Source: Flavobacterium lutivivi
GTDB lineage: Bacteria > Bacteroidota > Bacteroidia > Flavobacteriales > Flavobacteriaceae
DNA: 64,000 bases
Assembly: GCF_014642275.1 (NCBI RefSeq)
Contig: NZ_BMIM01000012.1
Location: 1-64,000, forward strand
Direction: 5' to 3'
Position numbers and translations under genes: made by a program. Shown piece by piece: positions 53,010 through 62,246 of the stretch (positions within the stretch are counted from its first letter, which is position 1; the number at the start of each line of letters is the position of its first letter). The notes under the pieces are model-generated. The model was not told the origin of the DNA. It saw only the letters and a list, made by a program, of their open reading frames with translations, and ran no database searches.

Positions 53010-53387
53010 TTATAACACTATTCTTTTATATTCTATTTCATGCCCTTTTGAAAAATTAATCAAAATGGCTAATTTATTTTTTGAAACTTTTAAATAATTA
53101 ATGCATTGTCCAATATGACTTTCATTGAGTGAATCACATGATTTTATTTTTAAAATTATGCCACTAAAAATAACAAAATCTGCATAAAATTTGTGTTTTA
53201 ATATTGTGTCTTTGTATTGAACTTGATACTCTTTTTCCCTTTCATAAGGAATATTTAATTTCATAAACTCATATTCAAGAGCATCTTTATATACAATTTC
53301 AGAAAAACCAGAACCCAAATTATTGTGTACTTCAAAGATTACACCCATTATTTGAAAACTTTCCTCTTGATATATTATTTTTGACAT
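53010..53387 (-). CDS. GxxExxY protein with altered active site
   Basis: 125 residues, full length for this family of PD-(D/E)xK-like small proteins. LGSGFSEIVYKDAL contains the naming G-x-x-E-x-x-Y pattern (GFSEIVY) and FYADFVIF holds the conserved Asp. The usual ExK strand (ILEIKAV-like) reads ILKIKSCD here, so the expected catalytic Glu is Lys; nuclease activity is doubtful. Free-standing between cca and tsaC on the same strand. Family members are unexplained and often seen in Bacteroidota. Confidence 0.82.
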   Translation of the reverse strand: MSKIIYQEESFQIMGVIFEVHNNLGSGFSEIVYKDALEYEFMKLNIPYEREKEYQVQYKDTILKHKFYADFVIFSGIILKIKSCDSLNESHIGQCINYLKVSKNKLAILINFSKGHEIEYKRIVL

Positions 53388-53416
53388 AAATATTCGTGAA
53401 TTCGTGGTTTAAAAAA

Positions 53417-53983
53417 TTACTTTCTAATAATTTTTACCTGATTATCATTTGTTAGTTTGATAATCGTTGATGGTTTGTCACAAATTTTTTCGTGGTGCAA
53501 ATTTACTACATAGTCCACACCATTTAAAATTTCGGGAGAAATTTCTTTGAAAGATTTTGGCGTTGGCATACCCGAAATGTTGGCAGATGTCGATACCAAT
53601 GGTTTTTTCATTCGTTCCATCAGTTTATAGCAAAATGGTTCTTTGACCAATCGGACACCGAGTGTGTTATCATCAGCAATAATATTTGGAGCGATGTTTT
53701 TTGGATTATCAAGAATTAGTGTTGTTGGTTTTTCAGATAAATCGAGAATTTGCCAAGCCACTTCAGGGATTTCTTTGAAGACATTATACATCATTTTTTC
53801 ACCATTCATCAATACAATCATGCTTTTGCTTTCTTCACGCTGTTTTAGAGCATAAATTTTTTTAACAGCTTCAGCGTTTGTAGCATCACATCCAATTCCC
53901 CAAACGGTATCAGTAGGATATAAAATTATTCCACCATTTTGAATTATTTCAAAAGCTTTATAAACTTCTTGATTAATTTCCAT
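53417..53983 (-). CDS. tsaC: L-threonylcarbamoyladenylate synthase
   Basis: 188 residues of the Sua5/YrdC family: GGIILYPTDTVWGIGCDATN (N-terminal substrate loop), IYALKQREESKSMIVL (KxR...SK active-site residues), and LGVRLVKEPFCYKLMERMKKPLVSTSANISG (R and STSAN motifs). It makes threonylcarbamoyl-AMP for t6A37 of tRNA. Divergent from the acyltransferase gene. Confidence 0.94.
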   Translation of the reverse strand: MEINQEVYKAFEIIQNGGIILYPTDTVWGIGCDATNAEAVKKIYALKQREESKSMIVLMNGEKMMYNVFKEIPEVAWQILDLSEKPTTLILDNPKNIAPNIIADDNTLGVRLVKEPFCYKLMERMKKPLVSTSANISGMPTPKSFKEISPEILNGVDYVVNLHHEKICDKPSTIIKLTNDNQVKIIRK

Positions 53984-53996
53984 AGAGTTTTTTTTG

Positions 53997-54041
53997 CAAA
54001 GATATAGTAATCCAATTCAACTTAGGAAATAGTTATATTTG
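53997..54041. promoter_or_regulatory. Divergent promoters of tsaC and the acyltransferase gene
   Basis: TATCTTTG on the minus strand (54004-53997) and TATATTTG on the plus strand (54034-54041), both TAnnTTTG, lie 13 and 16 bp before their start codons. Confidence 0.6.
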
Positions 54042-54057
54042 CAAAAAAAAATATTAA

Positions 54058-54930
54058 ATGTCTTTTATAGCTTTTATACTTATATACCCAATTCTTTTCC
54101 TGATCTCTATCCTTCCATTTAGATTGCTTTATATTTTTTCTGATTTTGTTTATGTTCTAATTTATTACATAATAGGTTATAGAAAAAAAGTAGTTAGAGC
54201 AAATATCGCAATGGCTTTGCCGCATCTTTCTGAAAAGGAACGATTGATTATTGAAAAAAAATCATACAAGCATTTGTGTGACATGTTCTTGGAAATGATA
54301 AAAACCATGACGATTTCAATTAAAGAGATTGAAAGGAGATTTGTTATCAATAACCTTGATGAATTTTTGGAGATTGAAAAAAAGAATAAAAGCGTTGCCC
54401 TAATGTGTGCTCATTATGCTAGTTATGAATGGGTTGTTTCAATGAATGGACGTGTTTCTTTTCAAGGATTTGCTATATATAAAAAGATTAATAATCCTTA
54501 TTTTGACAAACTGGTCAAAAAAATTCGCTCTCGATTCAAGGCTTATTTGATTACTACGAAAGAAACTAGAGGTGTTATAGAACAAAATGAAAGCAAAGGA
54601 AATCATGCTATCTATGGTTTTGCAAGCGACCAATCGCCACAAGTTAAACCTCAAACTTACTGGAGCAAATTTATGGGGATAGAAGTTCCAGTTTATGTTG
54701 GTGCCGAAGTACTTTCAAAAAAATACAATATGAATGTTGTGTTTTTAAAAGTAAAAAAAGTAAAAAGAGGTTTTTATGAAGCTGATATTGAGCTGATTTC
54801 TGATGATGTTAATACTGTTCCCGACTATCAAATTACAGAAACTTTTCTTCGAAAAGTAGAAAAACAAATTCATGAAGCGCCAGAGTTTTACCTCTGGACA
54901 CATAAAAGATGGAAACATCGTAGGCTGTAA
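54058..54930 (+). CDS. lpxL: LpxL/HtrB-type lipid A acyltransferase
   Basis: 290 residues. N-terminal membrane anchor (FIAFILIYPILFLISILPF), then the acyltransferase motif H-x4-(D/E) in CAHYASYEW (about residue 122) and later FASDQSPQVKPQTYWSKFMG with conserved W and the GAEVLSKKY segment. It transfers a secondary acyl chain to lipid A. Its stop codon abuts the convergent sulfatase gene. Confidence 0.9.
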   Translation: MSFIAFILIYPILFLISILPFRLLYIFSDFVYVLIYYIIGYRKKVVRANIAMALPHLSEKERLIIEKKSYKHLCDMFLEMIKTMTISIKEIERRFVINNLDEFLEIEKKNKSVALMCAHYASYEWVVSMNGRVSFQGFAIYKKINNPYFDKLVKKIRSRFKAYLITTKETRGVIEQNESKGNHAIYGFASDQSPQVKPQTYWSKFMGIEVPVYVGAEVLSKKYNMNVVFLKVKKVKRGFYEADIELISDDVNTVPDYQITETFLRKVEKQIHEAPEFYLWTHKRWKHRRL

Positions 54931-56883
54931 CTATTTTTTCTTTATCAGATTATTTCCTTTCATGGTATAATACCAAGCCAAAGCCATAATTCTGTCATGT
55001 TCTTTCTTCATTGACTTATCAAAACTCTTCTTCGATGCATTCATGATGAATGTTTCAGGTTTTTTGTCGGTAGGGAAGTAATTCAATTCCTTTTTTGAAA
55101 TCATTTTTTGGTAACCAAGTCCAAAATCTTTATCATCAAACATCGATTTCCCGAAACTGTAATACTCAAAATCTTTGGGTGCAATGAGTTCAAACAGAGT
55201 AGGCATAATGTCTATATGACTTCCAGGATTATCATTTTTTTGAATTGGAATATTTTTCCCATACATAATGAATGCTACCGAAGATTTCTCATAAAGAGTA
55301 GGTTTGCTATTGATAAATTTTCTCCCAAAATGATCGCCAGTAAAGCAAAAAATACTATTGCTGTATTTTTTTTCGGCAATTTTCACAAAATCTCCAATGG
55401 CTTTATCTCCATACCAAAGATGTCCCAGTTCTTTTATATTCATTGAGCCATCAAAATATTTTTTTGCTCCAGCAGGAAAATCATCGGTAGATTTATATGG
55501 AAAACCTTTGGCTTCAAGATCGACACTATAAGGCGCATGATAACTTGTTGTTAGAATCAAGTTGAAAGTGTATTTTTCTTTATCAGTGTTTTTCATGACA
55601 AGGTTAAAAAGTTTTTCATCTTCAATTCCCCAACCGCCAGTATCTGTTTTTCCACCACCATCTACACCAGAAAAAATTCTATCAACTCCTTGATATTTTG
55701 ATAATTCACCTATATTTTCCCATGATAAATATCCTCCATAATAAAAATTAGTTTGATACCCTAATTTCTTGAATTGGGAAAAAATAGAAGTAACAAAAGG
55801 CTCGTTTACGGTTCCAATATGACTGAGATTAATGCCACAGTTGGGAACATTTGTCATAATAGCACCAAATGAATCTATAGTTGTGTTACCCGATGGTAAA
55901 AAGTTGTAGAAATGAGTGCCGCGTGATGCAATATCTTTTAAATTATCGGCTAGGTGAAAATCTTTGTATTTATCCATCAAAGGCCATGAGTCGTAGCTTT
56001 CCATTACAACCAAGAAAATCTGTTTTGGCTTTTCTATTTTGGCTCCTTTGGCTTTGTGATGCAATGCATCTGTAACTTTTGAATAGGGATAAAGTTTATT
56101 AAATTCTTTTTCTGAAAGAAATGGATTTTTAGAGTTTAATAAATTTACTCTGTTGAAATCGCTGATGGCATATTTTAACGAACGATAAGGATTGATAATT
56201 GTTTTATTCAAAAACTCGTCTTTTGAAACACCCGAATATTGACGTAAAACAGGAATTGATGAGAATGAACCTCTTATTCCTGCCACAAATAATAATAGAA
56301 AGACAATTATAAATATTGGCTTTTTAAACTTGAAATTAATGGAATTTAATGTGCTGTAAATTAAAGTCTTGTTTTCAAATTTTTTAAAAATGAATAACCC
56401 AATTAGGATTGAAAGTATTAAAATAAAACCATTTAGAAACGGATGATAATACTCAAGAATGGTTTGTAAAACCGCTTTTTGATCATCGTATAATGCCAAA
56501 AACATAAAGTTGTTGAATTGGTCATCATATTCTTTAAAATAATTGATAGTTACAACGCATATAATACTAGAAAGGATTACAAAAAGGAATTGATGAATTT
56601 TTCTGATGGACTTAATTACTTTAAAATGATTGAAATTACTCAATGATAATAAGGCAATTGTAGGAAGAAGTAAAAAATAGGCAATTGCCGTACAATCAAA
56701 TCGAAAGCCCATCAAGAATACATTAAAATATTCCGAAAATTCAAATTGTGTTGTAATTTTTTTATGAAAAAAAACGATAAAAACTAGCCTAAAAACAAAA
56801 AAGAAAATGACACTGTTGAACCAAAAAAATAACAGATTACTGAGTTCTTTTAGGAAATTTTGCCACTTGTTATTGTCTTGCAT
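54931..56883 (-). CDS. LTA synthase-like membrane sulfatase/phosphoglycerol transferase
   Basis: 650 residues from ATG 56883. Five N-terminal membrane helices (to about residue 210) are followed by an extracellular alkaline-phosphatase fold: VVMESYDSWP with metal-binding Glu, PSGNTTIDSFG with nucleophile Thr, SYHAPY and TGDHFGRKFIN with Asp/His ligands. Enzymes of this kind transfer phosphoglycerol or phosphoethanolamine to lipids or glycans; in Gram-negatives the acceptor is often an envelope glycan. It is followed on the minus-strand side upstream by a glycosyltransferase gene (11 bp), suggesting a shared pathway. Confidence 0.87.
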   Translation of the reverse strand: MQDNNKWQNFLKELSNLLFFWFNSVIFFFVFRLVFIVFFHKKITTQFEFSEYFNVFLMGFRFDCTAIAYFLLLPTIALLSLSNFNHFKVIKSIRKIHQFLFVILSSIICVVTINYFKEYDDQFNNFMFLALYDDQKAVLQTILEYYHPFLNGFILILSILIGLFIFKKFENKTLIYSTLNSINFKFKKPIFIIVFLLLFVAGIRGSFSSIPVLRQYSGVSKDEFLNKTIINPYRSLKYAISDFNRVNLLNSKNPFLSEKEFNKLYPYSKVTDALHHKAKGAKIEKPKQIFLVVMESYDSWPLMDKYKDFHLADNLKDIASRGTHFYNFLPSGNTTIDSFGAIMTNVPNCGINLSHIGTVNEPFVTSIFSQFKKLGYQTNFYYGGYLSWENIGELSKYQGVDRIFSGVDGGGKTDTGGWGIEDEKLFNLVMKNTDKEKYTFNLILTTSYHAPYSVDLEAKGFPYKSTDDFPAGAKKYFDGSMNIKELGHLWYGDKAIGDFVKIAEKKYSNSIFCFTGDHFGRKFINSKPTLYEKSSVAFIMYGKNIPIQKNDNPGSHIDIMPTLFELIAPKDFEYYSFGKSMFDDKDFGLGYQKMISKKELNYFPTDKKPETFIMNASKKSFDKSMKKEHDRIMALAWYYTMKGNNLIKKK

Positions 56884-56894
56884 AAACAAAAAAT

Positions 56895-57743
56895 TTATGA
56901 ATTGTAAACTCCCAGAGCTCTTTTAAATAATTTGAAGTTTATTTCAAATTTTTGGATAAAAAAGTTTTTCAAACTAAGAAAACGCCATTGACTAAAAGGA
57001 ATTAATTTTTGCTCTAACAGCGTATTGACTTCATTGGAAAGTGTAAAATCATTTTTCAAATCAGACCAATTTACATCACCATAACCATCAAATTTGTTTA
57101 TTTTATTTTTATGATGAATGATAGAAAGCCAAAGTCTTTTGTTGGAGATTTGCAAAACTCTCTTTTCTTTTTTCCACATTCTATGGTCTTTATTCAAAGC
57201 TGTTTCGGGATTTTCATTTTTTTCAATCAGGCTAATAAACGGATTGAATAATTGTTCTTTTTTACCCAATATAAATTGTGGCTCAATTTGAATTGAATAT
57301 CCAGCAATAAAATCGATAGCGCAAAAATCTTGTTGCTTGAATTGTTTTTGAATTTCGTCAATAAAATCCTTGTGAATACTATCATCATTATCTATTCTAG
57401 AAGTAATTAGATAGGGTTTTTCGCTTGAATTTTTCTTAATATAACCTGTCAATTCTCCATAAAACGCATCCATTCCGTTAATATAAAAAACAACAAAGTG
57501 AGGATGATTTTCAACTAATTTCTCAATTCTTTTTTTGTAAATTTCCTTTGTATTTTCATCAAAAAAGAGCAACCATTTAAAATTCTTATTACTCTGGGAA
57601 ACTACCGTAGGGAAGCAAAAATTTTCAAATAACCACATTCTATTTTCCATCCATTCATCAGTGAGTAGCTTTTCATTGTTTTTGGTAGTATTCCAAAAAG
57701 AAGCTCTGAGATTAAACCGAGTAATAAGATAATGGTCAAACAT
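56895..57743 (-). CDS. Putative rhamnosyltransferase-like glycosyltransferase
   Basis: 282 residues. LITRFNLRASFWNTTKNNE at the start, CFPTVVSQSNKNFKWLLFFDENT and TSRIDNDDSIHKDFI with the DND metal site match the putative rhamnosyl transferase family (GT-A-like). Basic C-terminal 50 residues could contact the membrane. It lies 11 bp before the sulfatase gene on the same strand and shares a divergent promoter region with the GT2 pair. Confidence 0.8.
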   Translation of the reverse strand: MFDHYLITRFNLRASFWNTTKNNEKLLTDEWMENRMWLFENFCFPTVVSQSNKNFKWLLFFDENTKEIYKKRIEKLVENHPHFVVFYINGMDAFYGELTGYIKKNSSEKPYLITSRIDNDDSIHKDFIDEIQKQFKQQDFCAIDFIAGYSIQIEPQFILGKKEQLFNPFISLIEKNENPETALNKDHRMWKKEKRVLQISNKRLWLSIIHHKNKINKFDGYGDVNWSDLKNDFTLSNEVNTLLEQKLIPFSQWRFLSLKNFFIQKFEINFKLFKRALGVYNS

Positions 57744-57801
57744 TGTATTTTTTTTGTAAAAATATATTTTTTTAATTTCTCAAAAAAGTAAGATTAAACA
57801 T

Positions 57802-57833
57802 TTGTCAAAAATCTGATTTATTCTTTATGTTTG
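57802..57833 (+). promoter_or_regulatory. Well-formed promoter of the GT2 pair
   Basis: TTG (57802-57804), 21-bp spacer, TATGTTTG (57826-57833): full match to the Bacteroidota promoter pattern. The ATG at 57840 follows closely, so the mRNA may be leaderless. Confidence 0.6.
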
Positions 57834-57839
57834 TATGAT

Positions 57840-58652
57840 ATGAAGTTGTCCATTATTATTTCAACATATAATTCAGAGGAATGGTTAAGCAAAGTTTTAC
57901 TTGGCTATGCTGCTCAAACTGAAAAAGATTTTGAAATAATAATAGCCGATGATGGTTCTGGTGAAAAGACAAAGCAAGTTGTAGATTTTTTTAGAGATAA
58001 ATTTGAAAATGAAATCCAACACATTTGGCATGAGGATTTAGGTTTCAGGAAATGTAGAATTCTCAATTTGGCTGTACTTGCTTCAAAAACAGAATATCTT
58101 CTTTTTTCAGATGGTGATTGTATTCCTCGCAAAGACTTTGTAGCAATGCATTTGAAGAATAAAGAAGAAGGTTATTTTCTCTCGGGCGGTTATTTCAAAT
58201 TGCCTATGACTATTTCCAAAATTATAGAGGATAATGATATTTCTAATCAAAATTGTTTCAATGTGTTTTGGCTCAAAAGTAAAGGGCTGAAAATGAATTT
58301 TAAGATTACAAAATTGGTGAAGAATAAATATTTTGCCTCATTTATGAATTGGGTTACACCTACAAAACGTTCTTGGAATGGACATAATTCGTCAGGTTTC
58401 AAGAAAGATATTTTGGCAATAAATGGATTCAATGAACTATTAGAATATGGTGGTGAAGACCGCGAAATGGGAGAAAGATTATTCAATTTTGGATTGTTGT
58501 CAAAGCAAATTAGATATTCAGCAATTTGCCTGCATCTTGACCATTCTAGAAGCTATGTCAATCAGGAAAAAATTGCCTTCAATAATTCTGTTAGAAACTA
58601 TAACAAAAAGCACCATATCACTTACATTGAAAATGGTATTGACAAACATTAA
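57840..58652 (+). CDS. Glycosyltransferase family 2, first of a tandem pair
   Basis: 270 residues from ATG 57840 (MKLSIIISTYNSEEW). GT-A signature: IIADDGSGE, then FSDGDCIPRKDF (DGD metal site, about residue 95), YFLSGGYFKLP, WNGHNSSGF and YGGEDREMGERLF with the catalytic acidic pair. About half of the residues are shared with the next gene, so the two are tandem duplicates. Probably adds sugars to LPS core or another surface glycan along with neighbouring transferases. Confidence 0.92.
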   Translation: MKLSIIISTYNSEEWLSKVLLGYAAQTEKDFEIIIADDGSGEKTKQVVDFFRDKFENEIQHIWHEDLGFRKCRILNLAVLASKTEYLLFSDGDCIPRKDFVAMHLKNKEEGYFLSGGYFKLPMTISKIIEDNDISNQNCFNVFWLKSKGLKMNFKITKLVKNKYFASFMNWVTPTKRSWNGHNSSGFKKDILAINGFNELLEYGGEDREMGERLFNFGLLSKQIRYSAICLHLDHSRSYVNQEKIAFNNSVRNYNKKHHITYIENGIDKH

Positions 58653-58658
58653 AAAGAG

Positions 58659-58666
58659 TATTTTTG
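58659..58666 (+). promoter_or_regulatory. Candidate -7 box of the second GT2 gene
   Basis: TATTTTTG, TAnnTTTG type, 19 bp before ATG 58686. Confidence 0.4.
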
Positions 58667-58685
58667 CAACAAATAAAAAGAGACA

Positions 58686-59498
58686 ATGCAAGCATCGGTA
58701 ATTTTTAGCACTTATAATTCAGAAAAATGGCTCGAAAAAGTCATCATAGGCTTTAGTGTACAAACCTATAAAGATTTTGAAATAATAATTGCTGATGATG
58801 GATCACGAGAAGCTACAAAAAATCTTATTGATAAATTGAGAGCAGAAATTGATATCCCAATAGTGCATGTGTGGCAGGAAGATAATGGTTTTCAGAAATC
58901 GCAAATATTGAATAAAGCAATAATTGCATCCAATTCTGATTATCTTATTTTTACTGATGGCGATTGCATTCCGAGAAAAGATTTTGTACAAACACACATC
59001 GATTATAGAGAACAAGGCTATTTTTTATCTGGCGGCTATTTTAAATTACCTATGTCAATATCTGAACTGATTTCTAAAGATGATATTGTAAATCAAAGAT
59101 GTTTTGATTTGAAATGGCTAACAGCTAATGGACTTCCAAATAGTTACAAGAATATAAAATTTACTGCTAAAGGGTTTTTGTCAAAATTCCTTAATTTTAT
59201 TACACCCACAAATGCTTCATGGAACGGACACAATTCCTCTGGATGGAAAAAAGATTTGGTTGAGGTTAATGGTTTTAATCAAGAAATGCAATACGGCGGA
59301 CAAGATAGAGAACTTGGAGAACGACTTTTTAATAAAGGATTAAAATCTAAACAAATTAGGTATTCGGCCATTTGTGTTCATCTAGATCACAAGCGTGGTT
59401 ATGTGAATGAAGAAACTTGGAAAAAGAATTATGCTATTCGAGAAAACACGCGAAAAAACAAAGTGATAAAAACTCCAATAGGAATTGATTCTAATTAA
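58686..59498 (+). CDS. Glycosyltransferase family 2, second of a tandem pair
   Basis: 270 residues: VIFSTYNSEKWLEKVIIGF, IIADDGSRE, FTDGDCIPRKDF, FLSGGYFKLPMSI, WNGHNSSGWKKD and YGGQDRELGERLF. Same motifs as the preceding gene; catalytic Glu in the GGED position is Gln here (GGQD), a possible shift in activity. The two copies differ most at the ends and in the acceptor-facing middle, consistent with different linkages. The 3' end overlaps the convergent transferase gene by 8 bp. Confidence 0.92.
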   Translation: MQASVIFSTYNSEKWLEKVIIGFSVQTYKDFEIIIADDGSREATKNLIDKLRAEIDIPIVHVWQEDNGFQKSQILNKAIIASNSDYLIFTDGDCIPRKDFVQTHIDYREQGYFLSGGYFKLPMSISELISKDDIVNQRCFDLKWLTANGLPNSYKNIKFTAKGFLSKFLNFITPTNASWNGHNSSGWKKDLVEVNGFNQEMQYGGQDRELGERLFNKGLKSKQIRYSAICVHLDHKRGYVNEETWKKNYAIRENTRKNKVIKTPIGIDSN

Positions 59499-60303
59499 TT
59501 TTTAAATCAAAATAGTCTACTAGATTTTGAAGTTGTAAAACATTTTTGTTTTGCGAAACGTTTATCTTTTTTAAAGAAATTTTTTGAGTTCCAGGAATTG
59601 GTATAAAAACCTTCGAAGGATTATCTGCTAATCTAACGTTAGTATTATTAAGCAAAGCCATTGCTTTAAACCATAAATCATCAGCATTTGGGGTTAATCT
59701 TAGCGCTAATTCATAATCAGTAACTTGATTATTCAATGCATTTGGCGGATATAAAATTCCTCCTTCACCAATTGCCAAATTTCTTCTAAAATCATTTTCA
59801 GAATTATATTTCCATTGCGAATAGTCTAACAATTCATTCTGGTCATTTAAGCCAATACGACGAGCTTTGTTGCATACTATGTCATTTGGAAATTTTAAAT
59901 GGGTTTCATAAAGTTTTTCCAACCATTTTTTTTCATAAATCAAATCATCATCACAAGTAACTATAGTTTTATTCGGAAATAGCTCTAATGTGGGAATTAG
60001 TTTTTTGTGTGAACTTCGGTGTGGTGTAAATTTTATTTCCAATAATTTGCCTGTTAGTTTTGATAAAGTTGGCGGAATTTTATCGCTATCATTTTCATTT
60101 ATCCACAAAATAATCTTTTCTGGTTTAACAGTCTGATTCATGACGCTTCTCAAAGTTATATGCACTTTGTTTAATCGGGAAGCAATTGTGGTTAACGATA
60201 CAATAACAGGAATAGAGTTCTTATTATCGTTTAACTTTTCAACGGGTATTGAAAGCAGTTTTAACGTGTTGATGAACGAAATAGGATACTCTTTTAATTT
60301 CAT
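59491..60303 (-). CDS. Glycosyltransferase-like protein of unknown specificity
   Basis: 270 residues. IPVIVSLTTIASRLNKVHITLRSVMNQTVKPEKIILWINE is a GT-A-like N-terminus and IVTCDDDLIYEKKWLEKLY carries a DDD metal site. Similar proteins are labelled glycosyl transferase or hypothetical in Bacteroidota. It sits 19 bp after dapD on the same strand and meets the GT2 gene tail to tail. Confidence 0.75.
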   Translation of the reverse strand: MKLKEYPISFINTLKLLSIPVEKLNDNKNSIPVIVSLTTIASRLNKVHITLRSVMNQTVKPEKIILWINENDSDKIPPTLSKLTGKLLEIKFTPHRSSHKKLIPTLELFPNKTIVTCDDDLIYEKKWLEKLYETHLKFPNDIVCNKARRIGLNDQNELLDYSQWKYNSENDFRRNLAIGEGGILYPPNALNNQVTDYELALRLTPNADDLWFKAMALLNNTNVRLADNPSKVFIPIPGTQKISLKKINVSQNKNVLQLQNLVDYFDLKIN

Positions 60304-60322
60304 AATTTATAGATAAAAACGT

Positions 60323-61138
60323 TTAAACCGCTACATCATATTCTCTCAAAGCATCATTAAGAGAAGTTTTTAAATCGGTTGATGGTTTTCTTTGTCCAAT
60401 AATTAAGGCACATGGAACTTGATATTCTCCAGCAGCAAATTTCTTTGTATAACTTCCAGGAATTACAACGGATCTAGCAGGAACAAATCCTTTGTATTCT
60501 TTTGGTTCATTTCCTGTAACATCAATAATTTTTGTTGAGGCAGTTAAACAAACATTGGCGCCAAGAACAGCTTCTTTTTCAACTCTTACACCTTCAACCA
60601 CTATACAACGTGAACCAATGAACGCACCATCTTCAATAATAACTGGCGCAGCTTGTAATGGTTCTAGAACACCACCAATTCCAACGCCACCAGAAAGATG
60701 AACATCTTTACCAATTTGAGCACAACTACCTACAGTTGCCCAAGTATCAACCATGGTTCCTTCATCAACATAAGCACCAATATTTACATAACTTGGCATC
60801 ATAATTACGCCTTTAGAAATATAGGCACCATGACGAGCAACTGCGTGAGGAACAACTCTAATTCCTTTTTCAGCATAGCCTCTTTTCAACGGAATTTTAT
60901 CATGATATTCAAAAATTCCTACCTCGAAAGTTTCCATTTTTTGAATAGGGAAATACATGACTACTGCTTTTTTTACCCATTCGTTTACTTGCCAGCCAGA
61001 TGAAGTTGGTTCAGCCACTCGAAGTGTTCCCATATCGAGTAAGTTTACCACTTCTCTAATGGCGTTTTGTGTAGCTTCTTCTTTTAATAATTCGCGGTTT
61101 TGCCAAGCGTTCTCTATAATGGATTGTAAATGGGTCAT
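60323..61138 (-). CDS. dapD: Tetrahydrodipicolinate N-succinyltransferase
   Basis: 271 residues from ATG 61138; an 11-codon upstream extension lacks support. N-terminal helical domain, then hexapeptide beta-helix (SYVNIGAYVDEGTMVDTWATVGSCAQIGKDVHLSGG) with the catalytic Asp in VDTWAT region, and GIGGVLEPLQAAPV typical of DapD. It succinylates tetrahydrodipicolinate on the route to lysine and meso-diaminopimelate. Divergent from the 61236 gene. Confidence 0.95.
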   Translation of the reverse strand: MTHLQSIIENAWQNRELLKEEATQNAIREVVNLLDMGTLRVAEPTSSGWQVNEWVKKAVVMYFPIQKMETFEVGIFEYHDKIPLKRGYAEKGIRVVPHAVARHGAYISKGVIMMPSYVNIGAYVDEGTMVDTWATVGSCAQIGKDVHLSGGVGIGGVLEPLQAAPVIIEDGAFIGSRCIVVEGVRVEKEAVLGANVCLTASTKIIDVTGNEPKEYKGFVPARSVVIPGSYTKKFAAGEYQVPCALIIGQRKPSTDLKTSLNDALREYDVAV

Positions 61139-61200
61139 GTTCTCAGAATTTTTTTGTAAATATAGAATCAATTTTGTGAATTTATATTTAATAAAATGTC

Positions 61201-61208
61201 TAAATTTG
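61201..61208 (+). promoter_or_regulatory. Candidate -7 box of the 61236 gene
   Basis: TAAATTTG fits TAnnTTTG; a TTG lies 24 bp upstream (61174-61176), slightly wide. Start codon 27 bp downstream. Confidence 0.4.
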
Positions 61209-61235
61209 AGTTTAATTAAAAAAAATGGTCATTTG

Positions 61236-62246
61236 ATGAAATCTAAAATTTTATTTTATTTAATCTTTACTCTTAGTATAAATTCAGTTTTTGCTCAAAA
61301 ACTTGTTGAAGATTTTGTTTTATCGAATCCTGAGCAAAAAGTTGCAAGTAAGTTTTCAAAAATTACTGTTATAGATTCAAGAATTGATACTACTAATGTT
61401 GGAATAATTCAAAAAGGTGCCTTTAACAAAAAAGCTCTATTAAAACCTACAGAAAGTTTAAAAAAGCAAATTGAAAAAGTTTTTGATAATCTCATACTCG
61501 ATAAAACGGGAAATGGAGAATTACTTTTAAATATTAGGGATTTTAAGTTTGCAGAAGTTACAGAAGCGTTTAGTGAAACAGGTTATTGTTATTTAAGAGC
61601 GGATTTATTTTCAAAAAAGGATAGTGTTTACATGAAGATTGATTTTATAGACAAAGTTTTTGAAGTGAATGCGATGGATGTGACGAAAAAAAACATAAAA
61701 AATGGCTCCCAAAAGCTTATTGATTTTATTACTTCTAGTTTGGTTTCTGATGTGCAAGGGGAATATTACTCCTTTGATGATATTCTAAAAATTTCTTCAC
61801 TTGAGAAAAGAAAAATCCCAGCATACAATACAACAAATTTTGAAAATGGTGTATATATGACTTTTGATAATTTCAAAAATCAAAAACCAAGTATTAAGGA
61901 TATTAAAATTATCAAGAACAAAAAAAATCAAATTACCAAAATTTTATGGATTAGAGCCAACAATTCTGAATTTGAAATAAATAATAATGACCTTTTTGCT
62001 GTTATTGATGAAGGAAAAGTCTATGTAAATAATAATGATAAATTTATACCAGTTGAATTTAAAGATGATGATTTCTATTTTATTGGAAGAGCAAAAGTAA
62101 CAGCCAAAACTGGTACTGTAGTTCTTGCTAGTGCTTTTTTTGGAATACTTGGTGGGTTGTTAGCTTCAGACTCTTCAGCTGATTTTATAATGAAAATAGA
62201 TCACTTAAATGGAGCAGCAATCCAAGTAAAACTAATTGAAAAATAA
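61236..62246 (+). CDS. Exported hypothetical protein
   Basis: 336 residues from ATG 61236 (MKSKILFYLIFTLSINSVFAQ is a clear signal peptide); the frame runs further upstream across dapD's start but that is not coding. The mature part is mixed alpha/beta. Near the end AKTGTVVLASAFFGILGGLLASDSS looks like a membrane helix with a glycine-rich hinge, so the protein may be anchored. No family recognised. Its stop is directly followed by the ruvX ATG, so they form an operon. Confidence 0.75.
   Translation: MKSKILFYLIFTLSINSVFAQKLVEDFVLSNPEQKVASKFSKITVIDSRIDTTNVGIIQKGAFNKKALLKPTESLKKQIEKVFDNLILDKTGNGELLLNIRDFKFAEVTEAFSETGYCYLRADLFSKKDSVYMKIDFIDKVFEVNAMDVTKKNIKNGSQKLIDFITSSLVSDVQGEYYSFDDILKISSLEKRKIPAYNTTNFENGVYMTFDNFKNQKPSIKDIKIIKNKKNQITKILWIRANNSEFEINNNDLFAVIDEGKVYVNNNDKFIPVEFKDDDFYFIGRAKVTAKTGTVVLASAFFGILGGLLASDSSADFIMKIDHLNGAAIQVKLIEK

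Noticed and set aside
60957-61235. Upstream extension of the 61236 gene
   Set aside because: That stretch lies on the opposite strand of dapD's 5' end; the signal peptide at 61236 fixes the true start.
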